Below are positions 1 to 10,621 of a DNA stretch of 64,000 nucleotides, one piece after another. The first letter of the stretch is position 1. Each line of letters starts with the position of its first letter. This DNA is from Cyclina sinensis (taxonomy: Eukaryota > Mollusca > Bivalvia > Venerida > Veneridae). A program made the translations under genes and the position numbers. The stretch covers positions 7,635,030 through 7,699,029 of the forward strand of contig JAAONU010000004.1 in the NCBI GenBank assembly GCA_012932295.1, read 5' to 3'. A model generated the notes under the pieces. It made no database searches. It was given only the letters and a program-made list of their open reading frames with translations, and was not told where the DNA came from.

Positions 1-524
1 TGCCTCTGACAGTGTGTTGGGACCTTATTGCTTCCCGCTGTTTCGCTTCAGCTATTGCCTTTTCTAAGGTCAATGCCGGATCTAACTGCAGTCTTTCCGA
101 CAGTTGATGGTTTATGCCAACCACTATCCTGTCCCGTATAAGTTGGTCGTGCAAGTCCCGAAATTCACAGTTTTCTGCTAGGTGATATAAATCCGTAACG
201 AAACTGTCCACTTGCTCATTTTCTTGTTGTATTCGCTGGTTAAATTTTGCTCTTCCAAATATAACATTTTCCTTTGGAACGAAATATTGCATTAATTTCC
301 CAGTTACCATGTCCCACTTTTTACTGTCATCAGCGGAAAGTCCGAATGACGCAACAATGTCTTCCGCGTCTTGTCCCATTGAATAAACCAAAGTATTTAT
401 TTGCATTTCCCTCGGATTTTTCTGTAAGTCCTGACGCTAACCGAAACCGCTCGAATCTTTTAAACCACGTTGTTCAGCTTTTGAAAAGACATTTTTTTAT
501 GTTTGAAATTAAATATTGAGCCAT
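1..524 (-). pseudogene. Ty3/Gypsy-type gag fragment, frameshifted, cut by window edge
   Basis: Read on the minus strand, this stretch gives a typical LTR-retrotransposon capsid region. Recognisable pieces are WFKRFERFRLASGL (about 475-430), a segment containing NTLVYSMGQDAEDI (about 400-355), and DLHDQLIRDRIVVGI followed by LSERLQLDPALTLEKAIAEA down to the window edge. A start of the form MAQYL lies at 522-524. The pieces sit in different frames: at least two shifts separate the start, the WFKRF block and the rest, one of them near a run of A/T at about 425. The copy is therefore decayed, at least over its 5' part. Together with the primer site and LTR to its right it forms the 5' end of an element that continues leftward out of the window. 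The Ty3/Gypsy family assignment rests on the gag signature alone. Confidence 0.8.
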
Positions 525-571
525 TTTATCCAAATTCACTAATTAAAGTTTGCGGTTTAATACAATTTTTT

Positions 572-587
572 GATCCCATCGCTGCCA
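572..587 (-). other. Primer-binding site of the Gypsy-type element
   Basis: The minus strand reads TGGCAGCGATGGGATC directly next to the inferred LTR end. The leading TGG (complement of tRNA CCA) and the position between LTR and gag are those of a tRNA primer site. The tRNA species was not identified. Confidence 0.55.
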
Positions 588-944
588 TGTAGTATTATTA
601 TTATTCAGGGTTTAAACATAGATCACGAGATAGTTTTGATTTGGTTTATTCTAGCACTAGTCACCGAGTGTCCTCTCTACTCTATAGACTGGCTCCAGTC
701 CTTATGTTCTGATTTCAATTTATGATCTTCTTTGTTTGTAGACTTTTCTATTTTCTTACTCCTGAACCTAAGATAGATAGATTGTTAAATTGTTGCGCTA
801 TCAGTATGAAGTGAGAAGTCAGTGTAGTAGCAGAAGTATATGAATATATAATTTAAACAATCTAGCCTAGTGCAACGCTATCTACTCTACTGTAGTATCT
901 TATCAACTCAAGCATGCAAGGTATCATATTACTAGTGTAGTACA
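588..944 (-). repeat. Probable 5' LTR of the Gypsy-type element
   Basis: On the minus strand this 357-bp block would begin TGTACTAC and end CTACA, immediately before the primer site. That gives the TG...CA ends of an LTR and short inverted ends (TGTA/TACA). An AATAAA-type signal is present on the minus strand near 643. The inner boundary at 588 is well supported by the primer site. The outer boundary at 944 is only inferred, since the second LTR lies outside the window. Confidence 0.45.
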
Positions 945-1195
945 TGTTCGAGATGGCCTACTGCAATTACATTTGTTACACGCTACAGCTGCTTAGCTGG
1001 CACGATAAGGGAAGCAACACTTCATTGAGAGGGAAACATATTTAACGCAGAGCTACTTCCCTATTTATTTCGGCGAAGAATGAGCCGAAATACATGTGTT
1101 AATTCTATAAATATTATCTTCTTCGTTTTGTTTTTCGATTTTTCTTATGAAAAAAAAACAACACCTAAAATTTGGGCAAGGTTATGTTTATTTTT

Positions 1196-1560
1196 TCTCG
1201 TGAACATCATCAAGATTTCTTTTCAAAACATCCTTCACTAGATAAGCCTAGAGTAAGTTAGTCGGTAAGAACGGAAGCTAGCCTGGCTGCAATATGATCC
1301 TTTTCTATTTATGTTATTGCATCGATATGTTAATTTCTCGTAAACATCACCAGGTCACATCAGATTTGCTTTCATTTGTTAATGCGTGAATGTGTACAGT
1401 AGCAAAGCGAAACAGTAGGGAAATTTGAAAACAAAGCACATCATTCACTAGATAAGCCTCTAGAGATTAAGTTAGTCGGTTAGAATGGAAGCTAGCCTGG
1501 CTGCAGGTTATATGATCATTTTCTGTTTATGTTATTGCATTGATATTTTAAATGACTTTA
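1196..1560. repeat. Diverged direct duplication, about 210 bp offset
   Basis: Blocks around 1196-1340 and 1339-1560 share long matches in the same order: the TCACTAGATAAGCCT block, the AAGTTAGTCGGT block, the GGAAGCTAGCCTGGCTGCA block and TTATGTTATTGCAT. The second copy carries an extra stretch. A frame of 69 codons across the second copy (1485-1694) shows no recognisable protein and is treated as chance. Nothing else was recognised from 945 to 1820. Confidence 0.7.
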
Positions 1561-1819
1561 CCTCTCTAATAGCAACATTTTTGGGTTATACCCTTTCAGG
1601 AATCACCCAGTATAGTGGCCAGTTTTCAAAATGCGACAGAGCATCTACTGAAAATGAATGTGCAGCAGAGCGTCTGGTGCCAGAGATTTTCTGACATCTT
1701 ATTCTGCAATCCTGTGATCCTGTGATCCTTTCTCTAAATAAATGTTTATAAGGAAGGGTTAACAAATAAAGGAAGCTGCATACAATGTATTGAATCTAAT
1801 TCTTTCCTTGTAACTGACA

Positions 1820-1925
1820 AATATTTGTTTACTGTCTCATCCGAAAGAGAAGTGGAGGAGCGTGGAGCGAAATCGCGACCCTTGGATTACCAGTTCAGTG
1901 CGTTACCATTAGACCACAGGTCCTA
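1820..1925 (-). mobile_element. tRNA-derived SINE fragment
   Basis: The minus strand has a tRNA-like head with an A-box-like TGGTCTAATGGTAACGC and a B-box-like GGGTCGCGATTTCGC. The block CTTTCGGATGAGACA follows. The same order of head and block occurs at 30523-30795, so the two are copies of one SINE family. This copy is truncated at its 3' side. Confidence 0.7.
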
Positions 1926-1927
1926 CG

Positions 1928-3516
1928 TTTTACCGGAATCGTTATCGTTTACCGGAATCAGAGACATATAAAACAATGTATGTTTTATATGTCTCTGCCG
2001 GAATCGACCTATATTTCATACATAAGCAATAGTTTTGAAAGATATACTACATTATTTATTAGTGCATAATATAACTATTTCATTTTACAAAAGGCATATG
2101 AAGTATGCCATGAAATGTTATGCTTTTATAGGATACCGAGAACTGGCGATTTGCGGAAAATTTTTGTACAGGGAGATACACCGGACTCGACCTGTGTTTC
2201 ATAGAAAACTTGTATTTTAGTAAGATATATGATAAAACATTAATACACATCACAAATAATTTACTTACAAAAGGAATTTGACGTATCATCGAGCGGTAAT
2301 TCTTATCACAGACTGAAAACTGGCAATTTTTTGCACACGGAGATACACAGGAATCGACATGATTGTAGTTGCTACATTAATTGTAATTTAGTAATATATT
2401 TCATATTATTAGTTTATATAGGGTATCAATAACGTATTTACAAAAAAATAAGTCTGTTCAAGTGATAAATTTTTATACGAGACTGAAATTCGGCGAATAG
2501 CGTTTGATTTTCAGATTCGGACATACACCGGAATCAACATACCAACATAAATAAAAAAAATAACATAAATAACATCAATCAAGAACTGAAAAACCTTTTG
2601 ACATTTCAAAGACTGTTTCGTGAGATAGAGGTGTCATAAAATATTGAGTATAATGTAGAAATTATCGGCATTTAAATTATACATCCCCGCCGTATTGCCG
2701 GTTATTTTAAAGTGTTAACATCACTTCATTTCAGTTCAGCGTAAAATACAAGTTTTCGATGAAATACTTGTCGATTACGGTGTTTCTCCCTACTCAAAAT
2801 TTTTCCACAAATCGCTTATAAAAAAATCTCACTACTCGAAGATAATTCAAAGTCTTTAATGTAAATTCATAATTTTGGATGTATATTAATGGATAATACC
2901 ATACATCTCACTAAAATACAAGTTTTCTATGAATTACATGTCGATTGCTGTGTATTACTGTATGCAAAAATTTCCCGCAAATCGCCGGGTTTCAGTTTCG
3001 TATAAAACATACCACTAAAAGATACTTCAAATTCTTTTTAAAGTCATTATATGTGATGTATATTAATGAATAAAACCATATACCTTATTAAAATACAGGT
3101 TTTCTATGAAATATGGGACGATTGTAGTATATCTCCATGTGTGAAATTTTTTACACAAATCTCCGGTTTTCTTTCTCGTGTTAAAACTTATCAAGATACT
3201 TCAAATTATTTTTGTCGATAAATTATTTATGATGTACAATAATTTATACCATATATCTTACCAAAATACCAGTTTTCTGTGAAATACCGGTCGATCCCGG
3301 TGTATCTCCGTATACATAAAATTGTCCGCAAATCGCCGGTTTTCGGTCTCGTATAAAAAAAAACAACAACTCGAAGATACTTCAATTACCTTTTGTAAAT
3401 ACATTAGTTATATTATGTACTAAATATAATGTTTTCTATCTTTTATAGGTCGATTCCGGTAATAGTAAGTCGATTCTGGTCAATTCTGGTAATTGAGACC
3501 GATTCCGGTAAACATG
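1928..3516. mobile_element. Foldback element made of inverted satellite units
   Basis: About three units of roughly 170-180 bp on the left (anchored by GAGATACACCGGACTCGACC near 2175, GAGATACACAGGAATCGACA near 2340 and a third near 2520) are mirrored by four to five units in reverse complement on the right (anchors near 2770, 2940, 3118, 3290 and 3450). The reverse complement of 3200-3310 follows 2170-2285 base for base over long stretches. The outer ends share GTTTACCGGAATC in inverted orientation (about 1947-1959 and 3495-3510). Small frames inside the array are satellite sequence, not genes. No transposase was seen. Confidence 0.8.
1959..1997. repeat. Perfect 17-bp hairpin
   Basis: CAGAGACATATAAAACA at 1959-1975 is followed by a 5-base loop and its exact reverse complement at 1981-1997. 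It lies just inside the left end of the foldback element and may be part of that end. Confidence 0.85.
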
Positions 3517-3704
3517 GGACCCTTGGACCACCGCCCCTGCAAGATGCCGGCTTAAAAAGACAACAAGTTGAAATATGAAAACAAAAATGCAAAATACAGT
3601 GGTTTCATTTCAAATGTGTAAGTGAATATAATACACACTGGAAATGTTAGTCTTGTAAATATAAAATTGTCATGCTGTTCTCTTTTTAATATTTTCCCTT
3701 TTAA

Positions 3705-4403
3705 TGCCCCCGAAGGGAGGCATATGGTAATAGCACTGTGTGTCCGTCCTTCCGTCCGTTCGTCTGTCCGGTAAAATCTTGTCCTCGCTTCATTGAAACT
3801 TAACAGGAGTGTTTGTCAGCAAGCCTAGTTGTGCATATCGTCAGGAGATTACGCTCGATTTATTTTGGCAGAGTTATGGGCACTTAGGCATTTTTACTCT
3901 AACTTCTATATTAAAATTTTGTCAACGCTTCATCTCCAAAACCACTGGAGGATTTCATTGAAACTACACAGGAATGTTTGTCACCAAACCTAGCTATGCA
4001 TATCGTCAGGAGTTTCTGGTCGGATTATATTTGGCAGTGTTGTAGGCCCTTAGTCATTTTTACTATAACTTATATATTAAAATCTTGTCCAAGCTACATC
4101 TCCAAAACTGCTTGGGGGATTTTATTGAAACCAGAATGTTTGTCACCAAGCCTTGTTATATATAAAACATCAGTAGGGGTTGGGAATAAAACAATATTGT
4201 TCGTATTCAAGGCTAAACTCACAGCTTTCTATTCCATTGAATAATTATGTCTTCAACCTTCATATAAGAATCTGAAGCAAAAAAAACATTACTTTACCAT
4301 TTACCTTCAGTTCATGCTCTAATTTTTGCCTGATCTCTTTTCCACAGGCATATTCAATTATATATTTACACCAGTTTCATTTCAAAGCTACATTTCGGGG
4401 GCA
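3705..4403. mobile_element. MITE-like element with tandem core and 10-bp inverted ends
   Basis: TGCCCCCGAA at 3705-3714 is exactly inverted at 4394-4403. Inside are about three diverged copies of a 150-160 bp unit (anchored by ATCTTGTCC... and TCATTGAAACT... near 3776, 3915 and 4080), preceded by a CCGTCCTTCCGTCCGTTCG run. This layout recurs in several other elements of the window. No coding capacity. Confidence 0.7.
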
Positions 4404-5640
4404 TATGTCAATTTCCAGTGACAGCTATTGTTAGCTCTTTTTACGCTACTTTATTTCTGAAATAGATGATCGTAGCTGATTTTTCAAAGGTTATGTTTTA
4501 TAGTGTATTCATTTAACCCTGCACTTGTAAAGGTTTATAATACAATATATTGTAAAAATAAAATTACTTGCTTTGTTTACACACTGACGGTATTTTCTTA
4601 CATTATGGACAGAAACATTAGAACAAGAAGACAAATATCAATATCGCAAGAAATGTTGCATGAAGGTGTGATCACATGTAAAATTCAATTATTTGGCATA
4701 ACCCATTGGATGCTTTTTAAGCAGCCAACTTATTTCAGACAAAAAACACAGACAAAATTAAGCAACAAAATAATAATGATTGTCAAAATCGTAAAAATGT
4801 ACGAAGAGGTAATCACTGACCAGGACGTGCATATTCGAAAGAGTTAAGCAGGCGGTCTTTGTTAAAAAAATCATTTCTTCTAAGTATCATAAGTTACAAA
4901 TGAGACTCGTTGTTATTCCGAGTGGCCCTTGTTCTTAGATTATTTTAAACTCGTTTTCGACTGTTTTAGAGACGAAATTAGACTGAGTGAACCTACGGAC
5001 GGAAAGATTGCGGTGGAGGAGTTTCCTCATCTAACCAGGGCCTTAATTTCTCAATTTCTCTAACGTACCTGAACATCGGGAATATTTTCGGAAGCAACAC
5101 ACAAGTTCATTTGAGATAAGAATATCGGAATATGTTCACCTCAGGAGTGCAGGGTTTTTAAGAGTTTTCTAACCCTTAACGTATTAGAATCAAACTTCCA
5201 GACTCAAAAGAAGGTTTACTAATACTTGAGATATAGGCTACATACATGTTGGATCACCTCATAATATATTCAACAGTTTCTCATTCAAGCTGCAGAAATG
5301 GTCTGACCATTAACACTTAAAAATGTTTTTATCCTGGCGCTTTAGTTTTAATGGATGCTTGATTAATATTGCGCGTAAAAAAGAATTTTCAAATCATAAA
5401 GAATATATACTGTACAAATGACTTTGTCTGCAAGACCTCTGCTTACATCCCTATAGACCTTGAATGATGTTTCTGTGATTTTGTTGCACTTGTGTTTAGA
5501 GGCTGATCACATGCAGATACCTATACCCAAGAAGACTGGTATCTGATTACACACTTCTTCTTGAACTCCCATCTTTCATTGGTCGGTTTCTGATTCTATG
5601 CATATTTTCATTTCTATAACAAAATTTTGTTTTATCTTGC
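4404..5640. other. Intergenic, nothing recognised
   Basis: AT-rich sequence. A 114-codon frame at 4503-4847 has no recognisable motif and no splice context that supports it. No RNA gene or clear repeat was seen. Confidence 0.5.
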
Positions 5641-5661
5641 TACAACAATATACTACATTGT

Positions 5662-6213
5662 ATGTATACCAGCTTCTTAGTGTTACAGGAATACCTCGGG
5701 AAATTGAGGCCTACAGTCATTAAGAGGGTGAGCTTTCTCATCAGCATACGCGAATTTTCGTATGCAATAATACTCAAGAGAAATGTCAAGACTAGACTGT
5801 TTGACTCGCATGGACATTTAAAAGTGAATCGAGAAATAATCAAGGAGAAAGCATGGGCTCTCAAGTTTCAATCGCTGGATGACTTGGTTAGTTTAATCAC
5901 AGATTTGTACGGAAAGAAGAACAAGCTGTTAGCCGCTCTAACCGTTTTATTTCAATCGAGAAAATATTCCTCAGATAAAAGACAACGAAAAAATTCAAAA
6001 CAGCTTATTCCAGAATACTAACAAACTTTTTATAAGCCTAAAAGGCCGAACTCGAGGTCGACCTTCAGCCCGATGTTATACAAAAAAATTACCACTCAGA
6101 AAACCGAGGATAGGGCCGAACTTGAAGCAGAGGCTACTGATTTCCGTGACGGTACCTCCCCGTACCTAGGACCGGTCACTGATGAGAGGGAGTTTTTGAC
6201 AGGTAACATTTAG
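5662..6213 (+). pseudogene. Fragment of a TE-type protease-like domain with one in-frame stop
   Basis: The frame beginning at 5662 reads 119 codons to TAA at 6019-6021. The same frame then stays open for another 63 codons to TAG at 6211. It contains SFLISIREFSYAIILKRN, then RLFDSHGHLKVNREI, then WALKFQSLDDLVSLITDLYG. The order of a sensing or loading segment, an LFDSH motif and an L.F.SLDDL segment resembles papain-like (OTU or UL36-like) deubiquitinase-type domains carried by mobile elements in molluscs. The D-x-H pair would be catalytic. No catalytic cysteine was identified upstream. A splice acceptor-like TGTTACAG lies at 5684-5691 and a donor-like GGTAACA at 6202, so an exon of a larger gene is an alternative. 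Family assignment is tentative. Confidence 0.4.
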
Positions 6214-7727
6214 AGAATTTCCGTTAGATATTTTTTGCATACCAGTATTGATTTCAGATAGTATTTGTATATTATTACATGGCGGTACACATGAGCTTAT
6301 GCAACCAAGGCTGATTGACTAACCAGTCCCTTGACAAAATGTCCTGCCTGTAAGCTTAGTTTAGCTGCACGATTTTTCCATTGCCAAAGATGTGAACAGT
6401 CCTCTGCACGCTGGCGCTACGCATGTCATTGTGTGTTGTAGATCTTTTGACACACTTGTTGGAAGTTTTGAGCCTCAGTATGTACTTTTAGTTCGGCGTT
6501 TAAAAGCCAGCAACAAGCAAGTTTTTCGGAATCTTTCTTTGTAATATGTTGAATGGTCATCTAAGCCAAGTTTTGCAGTACTGAGCTGTGTATATCATCA
6601 GTCACATATTTTGTGAAGCTCATGCACACATGATTTCGTGAGTTTGAACATGTAACGAATTAATGTACATGTACTTATTTCAGGCTCCCGGAGGATGCCA
6701 ATGGCAGCGCGTGGCGCGGGGTCCACGTTGGTTTTGGCGTATAAAATGCGGAAAGTATATATAAAAATACTTTACCGGTATAGAATACGGAAGATACTTG
6801 TATATGTTTCCAAAACCAGCACATCATGCTAAAAGTGGTTGGTCAAATTCCGGAAGAAAATCATTATGCTGACTATAAGACGACAAGACAAATCTAGATC
6901 TTTTTAAAAATGCCATATTATAAATGCAATTTTCAGTTCTTTCGATTATTTTCAAGAACAAAACACAATTTTTAATAAAGTCAAAAGAAAAGAAACGTAA
7001 ATTCCAGCTAGTTATTATTTTTGTCGATCTTTCCTTTAACTTAATTCAGGCGCATCCAAGAATCGATGAAAGTGCAAGAATAATCCATTTATCATGACCG
7101 CAAGAAGTAAGGATATTGATATACTGATAGTAAACTCTGAAATATATACTATTATTGGTAGAGCATGGGCTGTCAAACCCCTGACCAATTAACAAGATAA
7201 CACTAAACCATTGAGCCGCTTATTGTGCCAAAATCGTCAACATTCAAGTAAGTATCGATATTTCATGATAATTGCACCTCATAGATAAATACTGTATAAA
7301 ATTTATACTAATTTTAAACACTCCTCACAACATTCTTGTAACAATATCGACAGTCCACAAAGAAAAATTCTGTGTCAGGAGAAATAACTGTCTAAATCTC
7401 CTAATTCTAGTAAAAATGTTTCGCTCAAACATCAAGACACCTGGCCTACATCTGCGGTGCTTTTAGAAATTGTACTTAGAAAAAAATGTCATTTGTACAC
7501 AATTTCTGATATCATATTGAACACATACTTCGTGCTAAGTCTAAAGTTATAGACATTTGTTGTAAATAGTCTGTTGGGTTGACCTCAGTAGACAGTCCTC
7601 TTGCAACAGACCAGGGTCTGTCATATACAAGGTAACTCTCTAGAAGGAATCCGGAAATGCCCTATCTTTCAAAACTTCCTCTAGAGGTAGCCAAAATCAA
7701 AGCAAAACTGCAGTTAAATACCAAGTT
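6214..7727. other. Intergenic, nothing recognised
   Basis: This stretch between the protease-like fragment and the last exon of the Ly6-like gene is AT-rich. A 64-codon frame at 7272-7466 has no recognisable features. The part next to 7727 would hold the 3' untranslated region of the minus-strand Ly6-like gene. Confidence 0.45.
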
Positions 7728-10621
7728 TTATAGAAGGTTATAGATGAACAAGAATATGCACATTAAAATTGTCTTTGATGCGTAAATAGTGTCTCCATGG
7801 TTACAGAATGTTGTCGTGCAAACACACTTTCCGTTCCCGAGAATATCAGAGCACGAATCAGCAGTCTCAGAGCTTGTTCCACACCTTCTTGTAACGCTAG
7901 ACCAAACTGAAAATATAAAACTGAGTGACGTATGTACACAAGCCTCGCGCTATTTCTTTAGAATAATAAACTACAGTGTTTTATTTTGAATAATGTTAAA
8001 AAAACAAGAAGACCAGATGGTCCTGGGTCGCTCACCTGAAAAGAAACTAACAAACAACGGGTAGAGTGGGGGTGGGTGTCACCTAAGGGGTGTGTCAAAT
8101 GGCAGACAGTTCAAATACCACATAAGATATCAAAAAAATATTTCAAAACCAAGAAAGAAGGCCAATAGTTCAATGTAAACCAGAGTCAAATTTTAAGTCT
8201 GTATGCAAACTTACACAGAAAGTTAAAATTTCAAAGACATATCTTCAAAAACAAGGAAGTATGTCAGCAGATCAAGGTCTGCAAAGGTCAAAGTTGAAGT
8301 CTTCATGCAAATTTATACAAATAATTATAATTTCATTGATGTAGCTTCGAAAAACACGGAAGTAGGTTATAAGGTCTCATGAAGGTCAAGGACAAAGGTG
8401 GTTGAAGGTTAAGTACCATCCAATATTTTTTTCTGGGGTTGGGGGGGGGGGGGGGCGTGGGGTACGCAGTTGAGGTGGATGGGGTTGGGTTCATGTACCT
8501 GTATGAGGACCAAGATCTTCCAAAGTCCATCTAATTAATTAGGCAATGCTGAACCACATGTATCTAAGCCTTTCACTTTCTTTAAAGAGGCTGTACTCCA
8601 GATTTGACATAAAAAAAAATTTCCATAAATTATATCTTTAGATGCCGTGAGATTATAACAACATAATATTTTACTTCAAAACTGATTATAAAAGTCAAAA
8701 TAGAATAAAAAAAATAGTTTCGCTCCAGCCTGATTTGAACTCTGGACCCTCATGTTAACAAAATATTTCCAACGCTTTTACTGTCACCACCATCGCCGCA
8801 TGTGATATTACAGATATTTACTTTAAATCTTATACGATATAGTTATACCGTCGCGTTACGGTATAGCACTTTGAAAGGGAAAAAAATCAATTTATAATGT
8901 AATTATTTGACTTATTTTTTGTCAGTAAGTTATTTTTTAAGCATTAGTCATAAATATTACAAGAAATTTATAATACAAGAAAACTTTCTTTTTTTTTGTC
9001 ATCTGGAGCACAGCCCCTTTAAAACTTGTTCCCATGTAACTCAATGTAAAACGCAAGCGACAACTGGGGCGATCAACTAAATATGTAAGCTCTAGGCCTT
9101 GTGGTTTCAGACAAGAAGATCTTTTTAAACTGTTTTTCGTATATAACTCTATTTAAGATCAAGTGACCCCTGGCGCGGGGCCAACTTTGATCTAGGAGCC
9201 ATAATTTGTATACAGTTGGTAGAGGTCCACTAGACAATCATACACACCAAACATCTTAACTCTAAGCCTTATGGTTTCTGACAAGAAGATTTTTAAAGTT
9301 GTTCTTATATAAGTCTATGTAAAATAAAGTGACCCCTGGGCTCGGGCCAATTCTGACCCCACAGCCATGATTTATACAACGTTGGTAGAGGTCTACTAGA
9401 TGATTCTTTCAACCAAATATGTAAGCCTTAGGCCTTGTGGTTTCAAACAAGAAGTTTTTTCTTTTCAGTTGCCATGGCAACCAGAGTTCTGCATGGAATT
9501 CCATGTTTTATTTAATTTTGAAAGAGGACCATACAAGGATCATTTCTGTAAAGTTTAATTGCAACCGACTCAGTGGTATAGGAGGAGATGTTGTTTAAAC
9601 TCAATTGTGGACTATGGACGGATCGATGGACGGTCGGTCGATGGACAAAACAACATACTTAAAGCTACACCTGACCATCGGTCATGTAAGCTAATAAGAT
9701 AAACAGGACCAAGTTTGAATTTTTTAATCGAAAATTCAGTAAACAGTAGTATTTCTAAGGTGTTTAACTAAACTTAAAGCGCACTACTTTTATGGTACAA
9801 TGTATTATTTTTTTTAATTAACTGAAAATAAAGTTTTATTGGCCGTTGATAAATTAGGTTTCTAAAACGTCGCTATGACAAGTATTTACCCGTTCCAAGA
9901 GCTTGGAATACTTTCACACAAGATGGACACCCAGAAGCGACCCTGCCGTCAAGAATGAGCAACTCACCGTCAGGATTCTCCCCGCAGTGAGGGTCGTCGG
10001 AATTACAGTCGTAGCAGTCAATACAATGTCCTGTATTTGTGGGTTAAAAGTTAACAGTTAGTTACTCTTCCTGATAAATAAGGGTCAGTATTTGTGAGTG
10101 AAAACGACTTTGATCTAAAGAGTTCCCGTCCTTTGTGCTTACAACATGTATATTTTAATGACTTTAATTGAATTTTCATTTCATGTCCTCCCGGTATAGT
10201 TTCTTTTCGAAAATATGTTTAAGGCAACTGCACTGCCAAAATGCGTTTTAAATATACACATTTTTAAAATGGAACTTCCGGTAATTTGATGTGTATACAT
10301 GTGAAAATACTGTCTTCTTATTAGGCTTTTTATGTTTCACAGAGAGAAAAAAATACATTTTTAAAAAGATCTGAAAGACAGACAAACGAGTCATTCCATC
10401 TGTAGCAGATCTGAAATACAGATTACGAAAAAATAGAGAGAGAAGTTCCGTAGTTATTTTGCTCTTGAAATGGTAATCATTCTCATACCTTTTTTATTCT
10501 CTTAGGCAGCATTTTTAAAAGAGAGTTAATGAATCAGAACATACATACCAATTTGAACAATACCGAGCAACGTCAAAAACACTAAACATTGCGTTATAGG
10601 TAAAAATTTTAATTTTGACAT
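7728..10621 (-). CDS. Secreted, probably GPI-anchored Ly6/uPAR (quiver-like) protein, three exons
   Basis: Coding exons on the minus strand are 10549-10621, 9890-10030 and 7728-7906, all with phase-1 junctions (donors GTATGT and GTAAAT, acceptors ATACAG and TTTCAG), giving 130 residues. Exon 1 encodes MSKLKFLPITQC and a hydrophobic stretch, a signal peptide. Exon 2 carries CYDCNSDDPHCGENP and CPSC. Exon 3 carries the C-terminal RRC...SC...KCVCTTTFCN and ends in the hydrophobic tail TILMCIFLFIYNLL. Ten spaced cysteines with a final CN are the three-finger Ly6 signature, and CxxCNSxDDPxCG is typical of the quiver/sleepless group. The hydrophobic tail suggests GPI anchoring at the cell surface. 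Quiver in flies modulates potassium channels; no function is claimed here. Intron 2 hosts a 1.7 kb mobile element. A strong GTGAGT inside exon 2 could act as an alternative donor. Confidence 0.8.
8437..8458. repeat. Poly-G run
   Basis: A run of about 17 G follows GGGGTT, inside the 7995-9690 element. The frame seen opposite it is low-complexity and not a gene. Confidence 0.8.
8581..9023. mobile_element. Nested MITE with a tRNA-like core
   Basis: TTTAAAGAGGCTGTACTCCA at the left is matched in reverse complement near 9003-9023 (TGGAGCACAGCCCCTTTAAA), and poly-A/poly-T tracts follow inside each end. On the minus strand the middle (about 8718-8810) reads GATGGTGGTGACAGTAAAAG and then GGGTCCAGAGTTCAAATC, which resemble RNA polymerase III A and B boxes. 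It may be a SINE with inverted ends. It interrupts the larger 7995-9690 element. Confidence 0.6.

Larger units (their letters stand above)
7995..9690. mobile_element. Tandem-repeat-core element in the Ly6 intron
   Basis: The left end, with the palindrome GACCAGATGGTC and GCTCACCTGAAAAGAAACT, and the right end, with ACACCTGACCATCGGTCATG, match the ends of the element at 46862-48337 in reverse orientation. Three copies of a roughly 165-bp unit (anchored by the AGGCCTTGTGGTTTC... block near 9090, 9260 and 9425) lie in the right half. A GGACGGATCGATGGACGG stretch precedes the right end. A second MITE (8581-9023) is inserted inside. No coding capacity. The organisation resembles bivalve pearl/CvA elements. 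Confidence 0.75.

Noticed and set aside
2035..2289. Overlapping frames on both strands
   Set aside because: Both fall inside one unit of the inverted satellite; their length comes from the repeat.
4503..4847. 114-codon plus-strand frame as a gene
   Set aside because: No recognisable domain, signal peptide or splice structure; composition as in surrounding AT-rich DNA.
8333..8530. Proline-rich minus-strand frame
   Set aside because: The proline tract is the reverse of the poly-G run inside a mobile element.
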